From the NCBI RefSeq assembly GCF_009939195.1, contig NZ_JAACKC010000004.1:1-64000 (forward strand): a stretch of DNA of 64,000 nt, written 5' to 3'. Shown here piece after piece: positions 44,275 through 52,907 of the stretch. The translations under genes were made by a program, and so were the position numbers. Below the pieces are notes generated by a model, which was given only the letters and a program-made list of their open reading frames with translations, was not told where the DNA came from and did not search any database. How positions within the stretch are numbered: the first letter of the stretch is position 1; every line of letters starts with the position of its first letter. The stretch is from Acinetobacter kanungonis. Lineage in GTDB: Bacteria > Pseudomonadota > Gammaproteobacteria > Pseudomonadales > Moraxellaceae.

Positions 44275-45150
44275 ATGCTTCAGGTCTGTTACTCTCCTCA
44301 GTACTATGCACAAACGCATACCAACAGTATGGAAAAATTAACTGCGGTTGCTGAAGCATTGAAACCTTTGGGCATTGCCCAGTTTCATGTCCCTGAGCAT
44401 TTACCGTTAGAGATTTTTAAGCAGTTGCATGCGCCTGAATATGTCGATGCCTTTCATACGGGTACACCTGAAAAAATGGCAACTTTTCAAGGCTTCAAAC
44501 CTTGGAATACGCAACTCCGTGATGCAGTTTATCAAATCAATTCGGGGCAAATTCTTGCTGCTGAACTGGCATGGAAACACCAAATTTCAGCCAATATTGC
44601 TCAAGGATTTCATCATGCCGTGTATGAGTTTGGCAGCTCATTTTGCACCTTTAATGGTTTAGCCCTGATTGCAGAGCAATTTCCAGAAAAACGCATCTTT
44701 ATCTTGGATTGTGATCAACACGGTGGAAATGGTACGGCGGAATTCACCAAACGCTATGACAATCTATTTAACTACAGTATTTATGGGCTTGCCTTTGGTT
44801 GCCCGACCTATGAACGTGCCGAGACAAGTCACGTACATAAACATAGAGGGAACTTTAGCCAGTATATTTTAGCGATTCATGATGCGTTCAAACGCGCTAT
44901 GGAATGGAATGCGGATCTGATTGTCTATCAAGCGGGCATGGATTGTCATCAGGATGATCCTTGTGGATCTTCTTGGTTTAGTACTGAACTGATAGAAAAG
45001 CGCGATGAAATGATTTTTCGACTGGCAAAAAAGAACAATATTCCCTTGATGTTTGTCTTAGCGGGTGGCTATCAGGCTTTGCCTGAGTTGGTCGAACTGC
45101 ATGTCAGTACCTTTAAAACAGCATATGAAACCTACTATTCCAAGACTTAA
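44275..45150 (+). CDS. Histone deacetylase-family (acetyl-amide hydrolase) protein
   Basis: A 291-residue zinc amidohydrolase of the arginase/HDAC fold. GFHHAVYEFGSSFCTFNGLA supplies the His pair, ILDCDQHGGNGTAEF supplies the zinc Asp and His, and YQAGMDCHQDDPCG supplies the second zinc Asp. The usual GGGHHA is shortened to QGFHHA. Bacterial members deacetylate polyamines, acetoin-related proteins or small amides; the substrate here is unknown. It follows the 319-residue gene within an operon and ends at a bidirectional terminator. Confidence 0.88.
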   Translation: MLQVCYSPQYYAQTHTNSMEKLTAVAEALKPLGIAQFHVPEHLPLEIFKQLHAPEYVDAFHTGTPEKMATFQGFKPWNTQLRDAVYQINSGQILAAELAWKHQISANIAQGFHHAVYEFGSSFCTFNGLALIAEQFPEKRIFILDCDQHGGNGTAEFTKRYDNLFNYSIYGLAFGCPTYERAETSHVHKHRGNFSQYILAIHDAFKRAMEWNADLIVYQAGMDCHQDDPCGSSWFSTELIEKRDEMIFRLAKKNNIPLMFVLAGGYQALPELVELHVSTFKTAYETYYSKT

Positions 45151-45161
45151 GCTACAAATAA

Positions 45162-45191
45162 AAATGCCAATGTGAAATCACATTGGCATTT
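45162..45191. terminator. Bidirectional intrinsic terminator
   Basis: AAATGCCAATGTG, loop AAAT, CACATTGGCATTT. Ends the HDAC-family gene and the convergent GTPase/Roadblock operon. Confidence 0.85.
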
Positions 45192-45208
45192 AAAAAGTTC
45201 AGATTTTA

Positions 45209-45565
45209 TTAAGAAAAATCGAGACCTTTTTCAAAACCTTTTAATTCATAACGCGCCATCGCCAAGTTTGATTTAGAGCGATCAAGAACCAAATACAAGA
45301 ATAAAGTCTCATTGGTATCTAATGGACGGATCAAGTGGTATTGCTTGCCTAAAGTAATCAAAATATCTTCAATATCGTCATTAAGTTGCAAAGCTTTCGC
45401 CACTTTGCGCTTAGAACGAATTACTTCTGTATTACCAGCCGCAGCAAGTTCTAAATCTACGCCATTCCCCTGAGTAGCTAAAGCAAGACCACTGTCGCTG
45501 TCTACCAGCGCTGCTGCTACAAAACCATCTAAACTTGTTAAAGCATCTAGACTAACACGTGCCAT
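45209..45565 (-). CDS. Roadblock/LC7-like protein, distal gene of GTPase operon
   Basis: A 118-residue alpha/beta protein: [30 protein letters not shown] matches the first helix and strand of the Roadblock/LC7 fold, which binds Ras-like GTPases of the MglA type. The helix [20 protein letters not shown] and strand [16 protein letters not shown] follow as expected. Last gene of the four-gene minus-strand operon starting with the GTPase at 47668. A role as GTPase partner is inferred from fold and context. Confidence 0.8.
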   Translation of the reverse strand: MARVSLDALTSLDGFVAAALVDSDSGLALATQGNGVDLELAAAGNTEVIRSKRKVAKALQLNDDIEDILITLGKQYHLIRPLDTNETLFLYLVLDRSKSNLAMARYELKGFEKGLDFS

Positions 45566-45625
45566 TTCTTGTTTCCTCTTGATATGGGAATTACCCCGTT
45601 AAAATTATTGCAAGGTGCAGATTTT

Positions 45626-46612
45626 TTATAGGCCAAGTTTTTTACGTAATTTTCCAATAAAGCTACGCAATTTGTGACCTTGACCAGATTCTACTTGTTT
45701 TGTATCTTCCTGAAACTTCACTTCATTTTGATCTACAAAACGCCCCAATTGCAGTAGAACAGCACAAGATACAAAATTCAATATCCGATCATGACTTAAA
45801 TCCAAAAACTGTTTTACATCGTTTATTTTTGCACCATGCGAGAAACAAGCTGCCATTTTTAGGTATTCTTTACGCTTCAGATCACGTTCAAATTGTGGCC
45901 AAATCTCTAGTTTAAAATTTTGCTTCAGCGCTACATGAGGTAATTCCAAAGCGGTAGATTGATTGACCACTTTCCATAACCATGCTCTTAAATCATATAC
46001 TTCTTTGTTCTGCATGACTTCTTGCACAAATTGAGCGGTCGCATAAGTCTGATTCAGCGTTGCATTAAATTGAATGCTTTTACCCGCTTCTACCCAAACA
46101 CGCTCAGTCCGCGTATCAATCAATGCCAGAAAGCCTTGTGCATCATACAACTGAATAAATCCATTTCGAGGTGTGAAAATTTCAGTCATCACCCGTTCAA
46201 GCGAAACTTCGGCTTGGGGCTTATAGGACGGTGATATGACTGTTCTACTCGGCTCTATCTTCGGCATGGCAAACTTCATAGCGCCTTCAGGCAATAACTT
46301 ATCAGACAACCATTCATGTAAATGTTCTAAATCTGAAAAAGGGTAAAATAACTGATCACCAATAATACGCCCCGCATGTTCAACTTTTTTGACGAGACGC
46401 AAATACGCAATGCGTTGATCATTGAGCACCTTTTGAATGCCTGGTGCATTGAAGAACACATCATTGACCAGCAATAAATCAATTTTATTTTCTGCCAGAT
46501 TGACCCATTTCACCTGAATTGAAGACGGAAGTGCGAGTAATACCTGCGTTTTAATCTGATCTAATGTACTTAGACTTAATCCGAATACTGCAATATTTAA
46601 GATGTTCTTCAT
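45626..46612 (-). CDS. Uncharacterised 328-aa protein of the GTPase operon
   Basis: The ATG at 46610-46612 gives MKNILNIAVFGLSLSTLDQI. The first 110 residues look like a Rossmann or receiver-like alpha/beta fold (KIDLLLVNDVFF, RIAYLRLV). The middle (FIQLYDAQGFLALIDTRTER) and helical C-terminus are unassigned, ending in a basic tail (KLRSFIGKLRKKLGL). It lies between two Roadblock genes, so a scaffold or effector role for the GTPase is possible. That is inference. Confidence 0.7.
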   Translation of the reverse strand: MKNILNIAVFGLSLSTLDQIKTQVLLALPSSIQVKWVNLAENKIDLLLVNDVFFNAPGIQKVLNDQRIAYLRLVKKVEHAGRIIGDQLFYPFSDLEHLHEWLSDKLLPEGAMKFAMPKIEPSRTVISPSYKPQAEVSLERVMTEIFTPRNGFIQLYDAQGFLALIDTRTERVWVEAGKSIQFNATLNQTYATAQFVQEVMQNKEVYDLRAWLWKVVNQSTALELPHVALKQNFKLEIWPQFERDLKRKEYLKMAACFSHGAKINDVKQFLDLSHDRILNFVSCAVLLQLGRFVDQNEVKFQEDTKQVESGQGHKLRSFIGKLRKKLGL

Positions 46613-46694
46613 TGCCAATTAACCATAATTTTCAAGATTTAAAAACACATCCATGCACTACTGAACCCATCTATGGGTACATCTTTCATCTCAT

Positions 46695-47114
46695 TCAAAT
46701 AGATGCCAGTGCGAAATCCATTTGAGCCAACGCTTCACTTAATTTTTGGAAGTGATAGCGCATTTGCCCAATTAACAAATCATTGTCCGTCACTGCAATT
46801 AACACCATTGGAAATTGAGGATGGTTCACCGTAGATAGAAACACTTTTCCATTTTCCGCATCCAGCGTGATGGCTTGACAACCGACCAATTGAATTTCAG
46901 AAATAAACGCTGCAACCATCGCCATAATGGAACTACTGACTGCTGCAATTTTGCCGTGATTATCCAAGTTCTTTTTTGAAGCTGTTGCCAACTCAAAGCC
47001 ATAGGAAGAACACAGCATGACAAATTCAATTCCACTGATTTCATGCAAGAAGTTTTGCACTTGCACACGGCTTCGCTCTTTCATTGCTTGCGGTATTTCA
47101 CGTGAAAACGACAT
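46695..47114 (-). CDS. Roadblock/LC7-like protein, proximal
   Basis: The ATG at 47112-47114 with AAGGGGAG upstream gives MSFSREIPQAMKERSRVQVQ, 139 residues; the frame is open 12 codons further without a ribosome binding site. NFLHEISGIEFVMLCSSYGF followed by ELATAS is the Roadblock beta-alpha core, with a later strand MVLIAVTDNDLLIGQMRYHF. In Myxococcus the Roadblock protein MglB is the GTPase-activating partner of MglA. The gene begins 11 bases after the GTPase stop, so the pair is co-expressed. Confidence 0.8.
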   Translation of the reverse strand: MSFSREIPQAMKERSRVQVQNFLHEISGIEFVMLCSSYGFELATASKKNLDNHGKIAAVSSSIMAMVAAFISEIQLVGCQAITLDAENGKVFLSTVNHPQFPMVLIAVTDNDLLIGQMRYHFQKLSEALAQMDFALASI

Positions 47115-47125
47115 GACTACTCCCC

Positions 47126-47668
47126 TTAATTCACAGCCAGCGTTTGACATTCAAGCATGGCAATCAAGGATTCGATTAGCAGCAAAACATCATCTTTTAC
47201 ACGTGCATCTACTGCAAAAACAGGATAGTTTTTATGATGGATCTGCATCCAGTCTCGATAAACCTTGAGCTTTAAGTCATCGACCTGATCCATATGAGTA
47301 ATCCCAATCACAATATTGGAACCATATTTTTCAAATGCACTTAAATAGAATTCGAGATCTAGCAATCGTTCTGCACGACTATGGTCAATTAACACCACAA
47401 TGCCAATCGCACCTTTACAGACAATTGACCACATAAAATCGAAACGGTCTTGCCCTGGGGTGCCATAGAGACCTATCAGGGTGCCATCCTCTAAAGCAAT
47501 TTCGCCATAATCGATGCCGACCGTCGTCAAAAGCTTGGAGTGTGCTTCAATATCGGTATTGACCGCTTCAGTGCTAATGACATTTACGTCAGAGATGGCC
47601 TTAATTGCAGCCGACTTCCCTGCTCCCATCGTCCCGCCAAAAACAATTTTGTACTGTTGCAAGATCAT
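47126..47668 (-). CDS. Small Ras-like GTPase (MglA-like group)
   Basis: A 180-residue P-loop GTPase. G1 is GTMGAGKS at residues 12-19, G3 is YGTPGQDRF at 68-76 (Gly-Thr-Pro-Gly in place of DTAGQ), and G4 is THMD at 124-127 (instead of NKxD). There is no membrane or lipidation signal. Bacterial GTPases of this kind usually pair with Roadblock proteins, as here. They set cell polarity or control pili and gliding in Myxococcus. A strong CRP-like palindrome lies 19 bases upstream of the ATG and overlaps a TATAAT. Confidence 0.85.
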   Translation of the reverse strand: MILQQYKIVFGGTMGAGKSAAIKAISDVNVISTEAVNTDIEAHSKLLTTVGIDYGEIALEDGTLIGLYGTPGQDRFDFMWSIVCKGAIGIVVLIDHSRAERLLDLEFYLSAFEKYGSNIVIGITHMDQVDDLKLKVYRDWMQIHHKNYPVFAVDARVKDDVLLLIESLIAMLECQTLAVN

Positions 47669-47686
47669 GAATCAGCTCAATTATTA

Positions 47687-47708
47687 AAATGTGATTTATC
47701 TCACATTA
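47687..47708 (-). promoter_or_regulatory. CRP/Vfr-type binding site before the GTPase operon
   Basis: The palindrome reads AAATGTGA-TTTATC-TCACATTA, a near-perfect match to the CRP consensus TGTGA-N6-TCACA. It overlaps a minus-strand -10 box TATAAT (complement of 47705-47710). A CRP-family dimer here would cover the -10, so repression is likelier than activation, unless the true promoter lies elsewhere. Confidence 0.65.
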
Positions 47709-48244
47709 TATAGAAAATGATTTGCATAAAACATCATCAATCAAACTTTTATTAAATTTTTTGTTACATATTCCCTTATTTTTTATAGGGTTTTTATCTT
47801 CGTTATTTGAAGATAAATTCTCCTAAATTTAAATAAATATATGTTTTTTAATATATTTTAATAAAATCACTTTATTCCATAAATTTTATATTGGATTGGC
47901 ATTTTTGCTCACCCCAATAAACATCATTTTTTCAACATAAATCACTGTATTTATTAGTTTAATTAAATTTTAAATAGGTTTATTTAATCCTATTTAATAA
48001 TCATTTAACTGTATTATCGACTTTTATTACATCATATCGAATCCAGACCATCATTGAGCCGTATTTTAAATAGGTTGGAATACTCATATTTTCCTACTTT
48101 TAACGATCAAGTCTAATTTGCATTTTCTTATATTTTTTTACTAACAATTACATATACTTAACATTTTTAGATCATTATTTCGTCATTTTTACTTTATATT
48201 TTGTCTATCCCTATGCGGATAAAACAACTAAAAGGAAACTTCTT
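47709..48244. other. Long AT-rich divergent intergenic region
   Basis: More than 500 bases without a credible gene, very AT-rich, between the GTPase operon and a lipoprotein gene. It probably holds both promoters. Several TTTAAT/AAATAGG repeats (for example near 47975, 47990 and 48070) are seen, but no clear operator apart from the CRP site. Confidence 0.4.
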
Positions 48245-48589
48245 ATGAATAAATTACTTGTTGCTTTAGGTCTTGCTGCTGCTGTTACTTTGGTTGGATG
48301 TAGTAAAGAAAAACCACCTGAAACGGGTGCCACCACAGGTGAACATTTAGAAAATGCCGCTGAACAAGCAGGTCATGACATGCAAAATGCTGCAAGTGAG
48401 GCTGCTGCGCAGACTGAAGCTGCGGCAAATGATGCTGCAAACAAAATTGATGCCGCAACAGACGAAGCTGCTGCTAAAACTGAAGCTGCTGCGAATGATG
48501 TAAAAGATGCTGCCAAAGATGCAACCGCTCATGTAGCGGGTGCAGTTGAACAAGGTGCTGGTGATGTGAAAGAAAAAGCACAGCAGTAA
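48245..48589 (+). CDS. LEA-like helical lipoprotein, 114 aa
   Basis: Lipobox TLVGC with Cys19. The mature part is an almost pure Ala/Glu/Asp/Lys helix with degenerate 11-residue repeats such as ASEAAAQTEAAANDAANKID and ATDEAAAKTEAAANDVKDAA. That repeat pattern resembles late-embryogenesis-abundant (LEA) and apolipoprotein-like proteins linked to desiccation or membrane stress. AAGGAAAC is the ribosome binding site. Role inferred; Acinetobacter is known for desiccation tolerance. Confidence 0.75.
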   Translation: MNKLLVALGLAAAVTLVGCSKEKPPETGATTGEHLENAAEQAGHDMQNAASEAAAQTEAAANDAANKIDAATDEAAAKTEAAANDVKDAAKDATAHVAGAVEQGAGDVKEKAQQ

Positions 48590-48603
48590 ACTGACTGAAC
48601 TCC

Positions 48604-48632
48604 AAAAACACCCTTTTATAGGGTGTTTTTTT
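48604..48632 (+). terminator. Intrinsic terminator of the LEA-like gene
   Basis: AAAAACACCC, loop TTTTATA, GGGTGTTTTT, then more T. Confidence 0.9.
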
Positions 48633-48805
48633 TTATGATGAATCGTTAATACTTGCAGAAGAATAATCAAAAGAAACCTAAGCCAGAACAAACTCATTAC
48701 TTGAATATTAATTACCCTGATTCATATTTCTCGATTAAATAATGAATATTATTTGCATATTTTGAAGCGCTTAGGCACAGTGAAATAAACATAAGGAGCC
48801 TGATC

Positions 48806-49849
48806 ATGTCTTTATTAGAACGACTAGAAATTAAACATCCTATTTTTTTAGCCCCTATGGCAGGCGTTTCCACACCAGCACTCGCAGCTGAAGTTTCTAA
48901 TCAAGGTGGATTAGGTTCTTTAGGCTTAGGTGCGAGTAGCATTTCTGCTGCACGCGCGCAAATACTCGCCACTCAAGCTTTGACTGATGCACCGTTCCAA
49001 GTCAATTTTTTCTGTCATCGCAGTGAAAAACTAAATCCTGAGATTACAATAGAATGGCTCAACTACTTAGCACCACAATTTGAGCACTTCAATGCGCCTG
49101 TTCCAGAAAAACTAGAATGTATATATCCAAGTTTTTTAGACCATGATGATTTTTTAAATCTTGTACTGGAAACTCGCCCCAAAGCAGTGAGTTTCCATTT
49201 TGGAATTCCGCATGCACATCAAATTGCTGCCTTAAAAGCGGCAGGGATTCTGACCATGGTCTCTGCCACCAACTTACCTGAGGCACAAGCCATTGAAGCT
49301 GCTGGTATAGACATGATTATTGCCCAAGGCATTGAGGCAGGTGGACATCGTGGGATATTCAATCAGCATATTGATAGTGCAATTAAAACTTCCGATCTGG
49401 TTCAATTGCTCAACAAAAATTGTGGTATTCCCATTATTGCCGCGGGTGGCATTATGAAAGGCCAACAAGCCCGCCAAATGCTACAACTCGGTGCCCAAGC
49501 CGTACAATTGGGCACGGCCTTTGTACAATGTAAAAGCTCAAATGCCAATGCTGTGTATCGCAAAGCTTTATTTGACTCACCAATTACCCAAATCACAGAC
49601 AGTATTTCGGGACGTCCCGCACGTGGCCTAATTAATCAATGGCATACCAAAATTGATCTACCACTACGCCCTGCTGTACCTGCCTATCCCTATACTTATG
49701 ATCTCGCGAAACAATTACATGCTGCTGCCAGCCAACATGGCGAACATGGCTATGGCGCATTTTGGGCAGGCTCTAATGTGGCGCAAATTCGTGAACTGGA
49801 AGCGGCTGATCTCATCAACCAACTGGTCTTAGAATTGAGCCAAACTTGA
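48806..49849 (+). CDS. Nitronate monooxygenase / NAD(P)H flavin oxidoreductase family
   Basis: A 347-residue FMN TIM-barrel protein. MSLLERLEIKHPIFLAPMAG, then GGLGSLGLG, QVNFFCHRS, and the FMN-site segments GIEAGGHRGIF and IIAAGGIMKGQQARQMLQLG match class I nitronate monooxygenases (2-nitropropane dioxygenase family), which detoxify propionate-3-nitronate. The His of GGHRG is the catalytic base in that class. AAGGAG precedes the ATG. It converges with dusB. A related enoyl reductase role (FabK-like) is less likely given the length and motifs. Confidence 0.88.
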   Translation: MSLLERLEIKHPIFLAPMAGVSTPALAAEVSNQGGLGSLGLGASSISAARAQILATQALTDAPFQVNFFCHRSEKLNPEITIEWLNYLAPQFEHFNAPVPEKLECIYPSFLDHDDFLNLVLETRPKAVSFHFGIPHAHQIAALKAAGILTMVSATNLPEAQAIEAAGIDMIIAQGIEAGGHRGIFNQHIDSAIKTSDLVQLLNKNCGIPIIAAGGIMKGQQARQMLQLGAQAVQLGTAFVQCKSSNANAVYRKALFDSPITQITDSISGRPARGLINQWHTKIDLPLRPAVPAYPYTYDLAKQLHAAASQHGEHGYGAFWAGSNVAQIRELEAADLINQLVLELSQT

Positions 49850-49855
49850 TAAAGA

Positions 49856-49879
49856 AAAGCCCAGCAATCGCTGGGCTTT
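49856..49879. terminator. Bidirectional intrinsic terminator
   Basis: AAAGCCCAGC, loop AATC, GCTGGGCTTT, between convergent genes. Confidence 0.85.
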
Positions 49880-49895
49880 GAATATGTGATGACTT

Positions 49896-50918
49896 TTAAA
49901 CATCAAGTAAGTTAATTTGCTCGACTTGCACATCATGTATGGTTTGTCCTTCGTTTAAGAGCAGATTAAAATACTCTTCAACTACTTTAGCCTGTGCTGC
50001 TGTGGTTTCAACTTTATACATATTTTGACGAAACTCATTGCTCGCGCGTAGACCCTTGGTGTACCAAGCGATGTGTTTACGTGCGATTCGACAACCCGAA
50101 TATTCCCCATAAAATTGATACAACTCGGTGAGGTGCCCGAGTAGAACATCTTTCACTTCAGCAATTTGTGGCGCAGCCATGTGCTGTCCAGTTTTTAAAT
50201 AATGTGCGATTTCTCTAAAAATCCAAGGTCGTCCCTGCGCAGCACGTCCAATCATAATCGCATCGGCACCAGTATAGTCCAACACGTATTGTGCTTTCTC
50301 AGGACTATCAATGTCGCCATTGGCAATGACTGGAATGCTGAGTAACTGTTTAACTTCTTTAATTAAGCCATACCGTGCAGTATTTAAATACATGTCTTCA
50401 CGGGTACGACCATGTAAAGCCAAAGCTGCAATTCCCGCCTGCTCAGCTCTTTGTGCCACACGCATAATATTTTCATGACCGTTTAAGAAACCTAAACGTG
50501 TTTTCAGCGTGACAGGCACATCAACTGCTGCAACAACTTCATCTAAAATCCGTGCAACCAAATCTTCATCTTGTAGCAACGCCGAGCCAGCGAGCTTATT
50601 ACAGACTTTCTTGGCAGGACAGCCCATATTAATATCAACAATTTGTGCCCCATTGGCGACTTGATATCGTGCTGCCTCAGCCAAATCTTTCGGATCTGAG
50701 CCCGCAATTTGTGCCGATATTGGTGCCAGTTCCCCATCAAAATTTGCCCGATACAAGCTTTTTTTGCTCATACGCAAGGTTTTATCTGCCGTCATCATTT
50801 CACTGACCGCGTGTCCTGCGCCAAAGTATTTACACAGAGTACGAAATGGACGATCCGTCACACCTGCCATAGGTGCGACGATTAAATTATTTGACAGTTG
50901 ATAGGGACCAATATACAT
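49896..50918 (-). CDS. dusB: tRNA-dihydrouridine synthase B
   Basis: Reduces a uridine in tRNA to dihydrouridine using FMN and NADPH. MYIGPYQLSNNLIVAPMAGV TDRPFR opens the TIM barrel. DINMGCPAKKV places the catalytic Cys at residue 100, ALHGRTREDMY supplies the phosphate site, and the helical C-terminal tRNA-binding domain has the RKHIAWYTKGL motif. Length 340 and the GYxGP-like start are those of DusB rather than DusA or DusC. Confidence 0.93.
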   Translation of the reverse strand: MYIGPYQLSNNLIVAPMAGVTDRPFRTLCKYFGAGHAVSEMMTADKTLRMSKKSLYRANFDGELAPISAQIAGSDPKDLAEAARYQVANGAQIVDINMGCPAKKVCNKLAGSALLQDEDLVARILDEVVAAVDVPVTLKTRLGFLNGHENIMRVAQRAEQAGIAALALHGRTREDMYLNTARYGLIKEVKQLLSIPVIANGDIDSPEKAQYVLDYTGADAIMIGRAAQGRPWIFREIAHYLKTGQHMAAPQIAEVKDVLLGHLTELYQFYGEYSGCRIARKHIAWYTKGLRASNEFRQNMYKVETTAAQAKVVEEYFNLLLNEGQTIHDVQVEQINLLDV

Positions 50919-50999
50919 ATATATTCATAACTTTTAATCACCAGCATAGTATACTGCATCTGCTCTATTTGCTCATCCTTTACCGATTGCCCCGAGACT

Positions 51000-52214
51000 A
51001 TGAGAAAAACTGCTTTTCCTGCATCCCTAATTCAATCACTCAAACCATTAAGCGTATTAGCACTCTCATTCAGCCTTGCGGCGTGTGGGGATCATTCGTG
51101 GTGGAAAGATGATGAGCCAACCTTAGACAGTGATCAAATTAAACGCGTTATTCCGTCCCGCGTGAATGATCGTGGCTCATGGGCAAAAGATATTTTTGAC
51201 ATTACTGAGCAACTCGGTATTCCGCAAAGCAAAGAAAATATTTGCAGTATTGTGGCTGTTGTGGATCAAGAATCGAATTTTGTAGCCGATCCAACAGTCC
51301 CAGGCTTGGGTGAAAAAGCAGTTAAGGAAGTCCAAGATCGTCTAACTGAAAAATTTACTGATAAATTAGGTGAAACGATTGGCGGTACAGTAGCTGGTTA
51401 TTTTGAGGAAGTACTCAAAACCCAACCGAGTCCAGAAGATAACTACTTAAGCCAAATGCGTCGCGTAAAAACTGAACGACAATTGGATGAGCTTTACCGT
51501 GAAATTTTCGACTATATGTCGCAGCATTACCATGTCAGTGCATTAACAGGTGCGGCTAAACTGGTTGGGCAAGATGTCGGTGAAAAAATGAATCCGATTA
51601 CCACTTTGGGCTCGATGCAAGTGCATATTGGCTATGCCAAAGCGCATAAACGTCAAGGTGGCAGTATTGCCGAATTACGAACCGATTTATATAGTCAATA
51701 TGGTGGTTTGTATTACGGCATACACCGTTTAATGATGTACCCAGCCGATTATGACAAAGCAATTTATCGTTTTGCAGACTACAACTCAGGCATGTATTCA
51801 AGCCGTAATGCGGCTTTCCAAAGCATGCTCAATGATTTGACCACTGCTGATCTTAGCCTTGATGGTGACTTGCTGCTTTATAATAAGGATGGCTCAATTC
51901 GTTCTGCGAAGAGCGAGTCTGAACGCGAATTAATTAATGTATTTGCTCAGAATAATGTTTTAGTCACTCCACGCCAAATTCGCAGTGACTTGAAGAAAGA
52001 AAAAGAGAAAGATTTTGAAGACACGGCAACTTATCGTGCAGTCACAAAACTCTATGAAGAAAAATCAGGCAAAAAGGCATTCTATGCCATGATGCCTCAA
52101 GTGGTCATTTCAGGACCTAAATTAAGTCGTGATTATAATACCAACTGGTTTGCCAGCCGCGTGAATGGACGTTATGAAACATGTATGCAACGGGCGAAAC
52201 GCATAAAAATCTAG
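51000..52214 (+). CDS. DUF1615 lipoprotein
   Basis: A 404-residue predicted lipoprotein with lipobox SLAAC (Cys29). The mature part contains FDITEQLGIPQSKENICSIV, then VVDQESNFVADPTVPGL, which resembles a lysozyme-like ESxF region, and GSMQVHIGYAKAHKR. Later AIYRFADYNSGMYSSRNAAF continues the SLT-like plan. DUF1615 proteins are envelope lipoproteins of unknown biochemistry; a lytic-transglycosylase-like fold is my inference. Its 3' end overlaps the HAD gene by 34 bases. Confidence 0.85.
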   Translation: MRKTAFPASLIQSLKPLSVLALSFSLAACGDHSWWKDDEPTLDSDQIKRVIPSRVNDRGSWAKDIFDITEQLGIPQSKENICSIVAVVDQESNFVADPTVPGLGEKAVKEVQDRLTEKFTDKLGETIGGTVAGYFEEVLKTQPSPEDNYLSQMRRVKTERQLDELYREIFDYMSQHYHVSALTGAAKLVGQDVGEKMNPITTLGSMQVHIGYAKAHKRQGGSIAELRTDLYSQYGGLYYGIHRLMMYPADYDKAIYRFADYNSGMYSSRNAAFQSMLNDLTTADLSLDGDLLLYNKDGSIRSAKSESERELINVFAQNNVLVTPRQIRSDLKKEKEKDFEDTATYRAVTKLYEEKSGKKAFYAMMPQVVISGPKLSRDYNTNWFASRVNGRYETCMQRAKRIKI

Positions 52215-52828
52215 CATTATTCGACTTTGATGGCACTTTGTGTAAAAAAGACAGTTTTACAGGCTTCATTTTTTACGCGCTGTCAAAGCGACATATTGTC
52301 AAACAGGGCTTGAAGCTCCTGCCATGGATTCAAGCCTATTACCTCAATGTTTATCCAGCGCATGCCATGCGACCAAAACTGTTTTATGGTATGTTTAAAG
52401 ACACGGATTATGCTGAAATCCAAAAAATTGCTGAGGAATATGCGCAGCATCTGATTCAAGAATTGGATCCTAAATTCATGCAGCAGTTACAACTGCATCA
52501 AGCACTTGGGCATGATGTGGTTTTGGTTTCAGCCTCCGTTGATTTATATCTTAAACCGCTGTGCCAGTTATTGGGAATTGATCTGATTTGTACTGAAACA
52601 GAAGTTCGTGAAAGTCGACTTACAGGACATTATCAATCTGCCGACTGTAGCCGAATGGAAAAGAAAAAACGAATTTCTCAGCAATATCCTATAGCTGAAT
52701 ATGCAAGCATTTATGCCTATGGCAATAGTGAAGAAGATCTTGAAATGTTTAGCCTTGCCCAATACACCTATATGGTAGGACGAGACCAGAAACTCCCAGC
52801 TTTGCCAGCACATTTAAAAATGGCTTAA
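52181..52828 (+). CDS. HAD-IB family phosphatase (SerB-like superfamily)
   Basis: A 215-residue HAD phosphatase. Motif I is ALFDFDGTLCKKD, motif II VVLVSASVDLYL, and motif IV IYAYGNSEEDLEMF, with a helical C1 cap containing AHAMRPKLFYGMF. It resembles the HAD-IB group that contains phosphoserine-like and lysophosphatidate-type phosphatases; no amino acid binding motif decides the substrate. The start lies inside the DUF1615 gene and no later ATG precedes motif I, so the overlap is real and suggests coupling. Confidence 0.85.
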   Translation: MYATGETHKNLALFDFDGTLCKKDSFTGFIFYALSKRHIVKQGLKLLPWIQAYYLNVYPAHAMRPKLFYGMFKDTDYAEIQKIAEEYAQHLIQELDPKFMQQLQLHQALGHDVVLVSASVDLYLKPLCQLLGIDLICTETEVRESRLTGHYQSADCSRMEKKKRISQQYPIAEYASIYAYGNSEEDLEMFSLAQYTYMVGRDQKLPALPAHLKMA

Positions 52829-52862
52829 GGACTAATATCAGTTTTAATTTTCAAGCATAAAA

Positions 52863-52889
52863 AAAAAGCCAACATCATGTTGGCTTTTT
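52863..52889. terminator. Bidirectional intrinsic terminator
   Basis: AAAAAGCCAACA, loop TCA, TGTTGGCTTTTT, between the HAD gene and convergent grxD. Confidence 0.85.
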
Positions 52890-52907
52890 ACTTACAACAG
52901 AAATAAA

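Noticed and set aside
45171..45182. TGTGAAATCACA resembling a CRP site
   Set aside because: It is the top of a bidirectional terminator hairpin between convergent genes, so a CRP role is unlikely.
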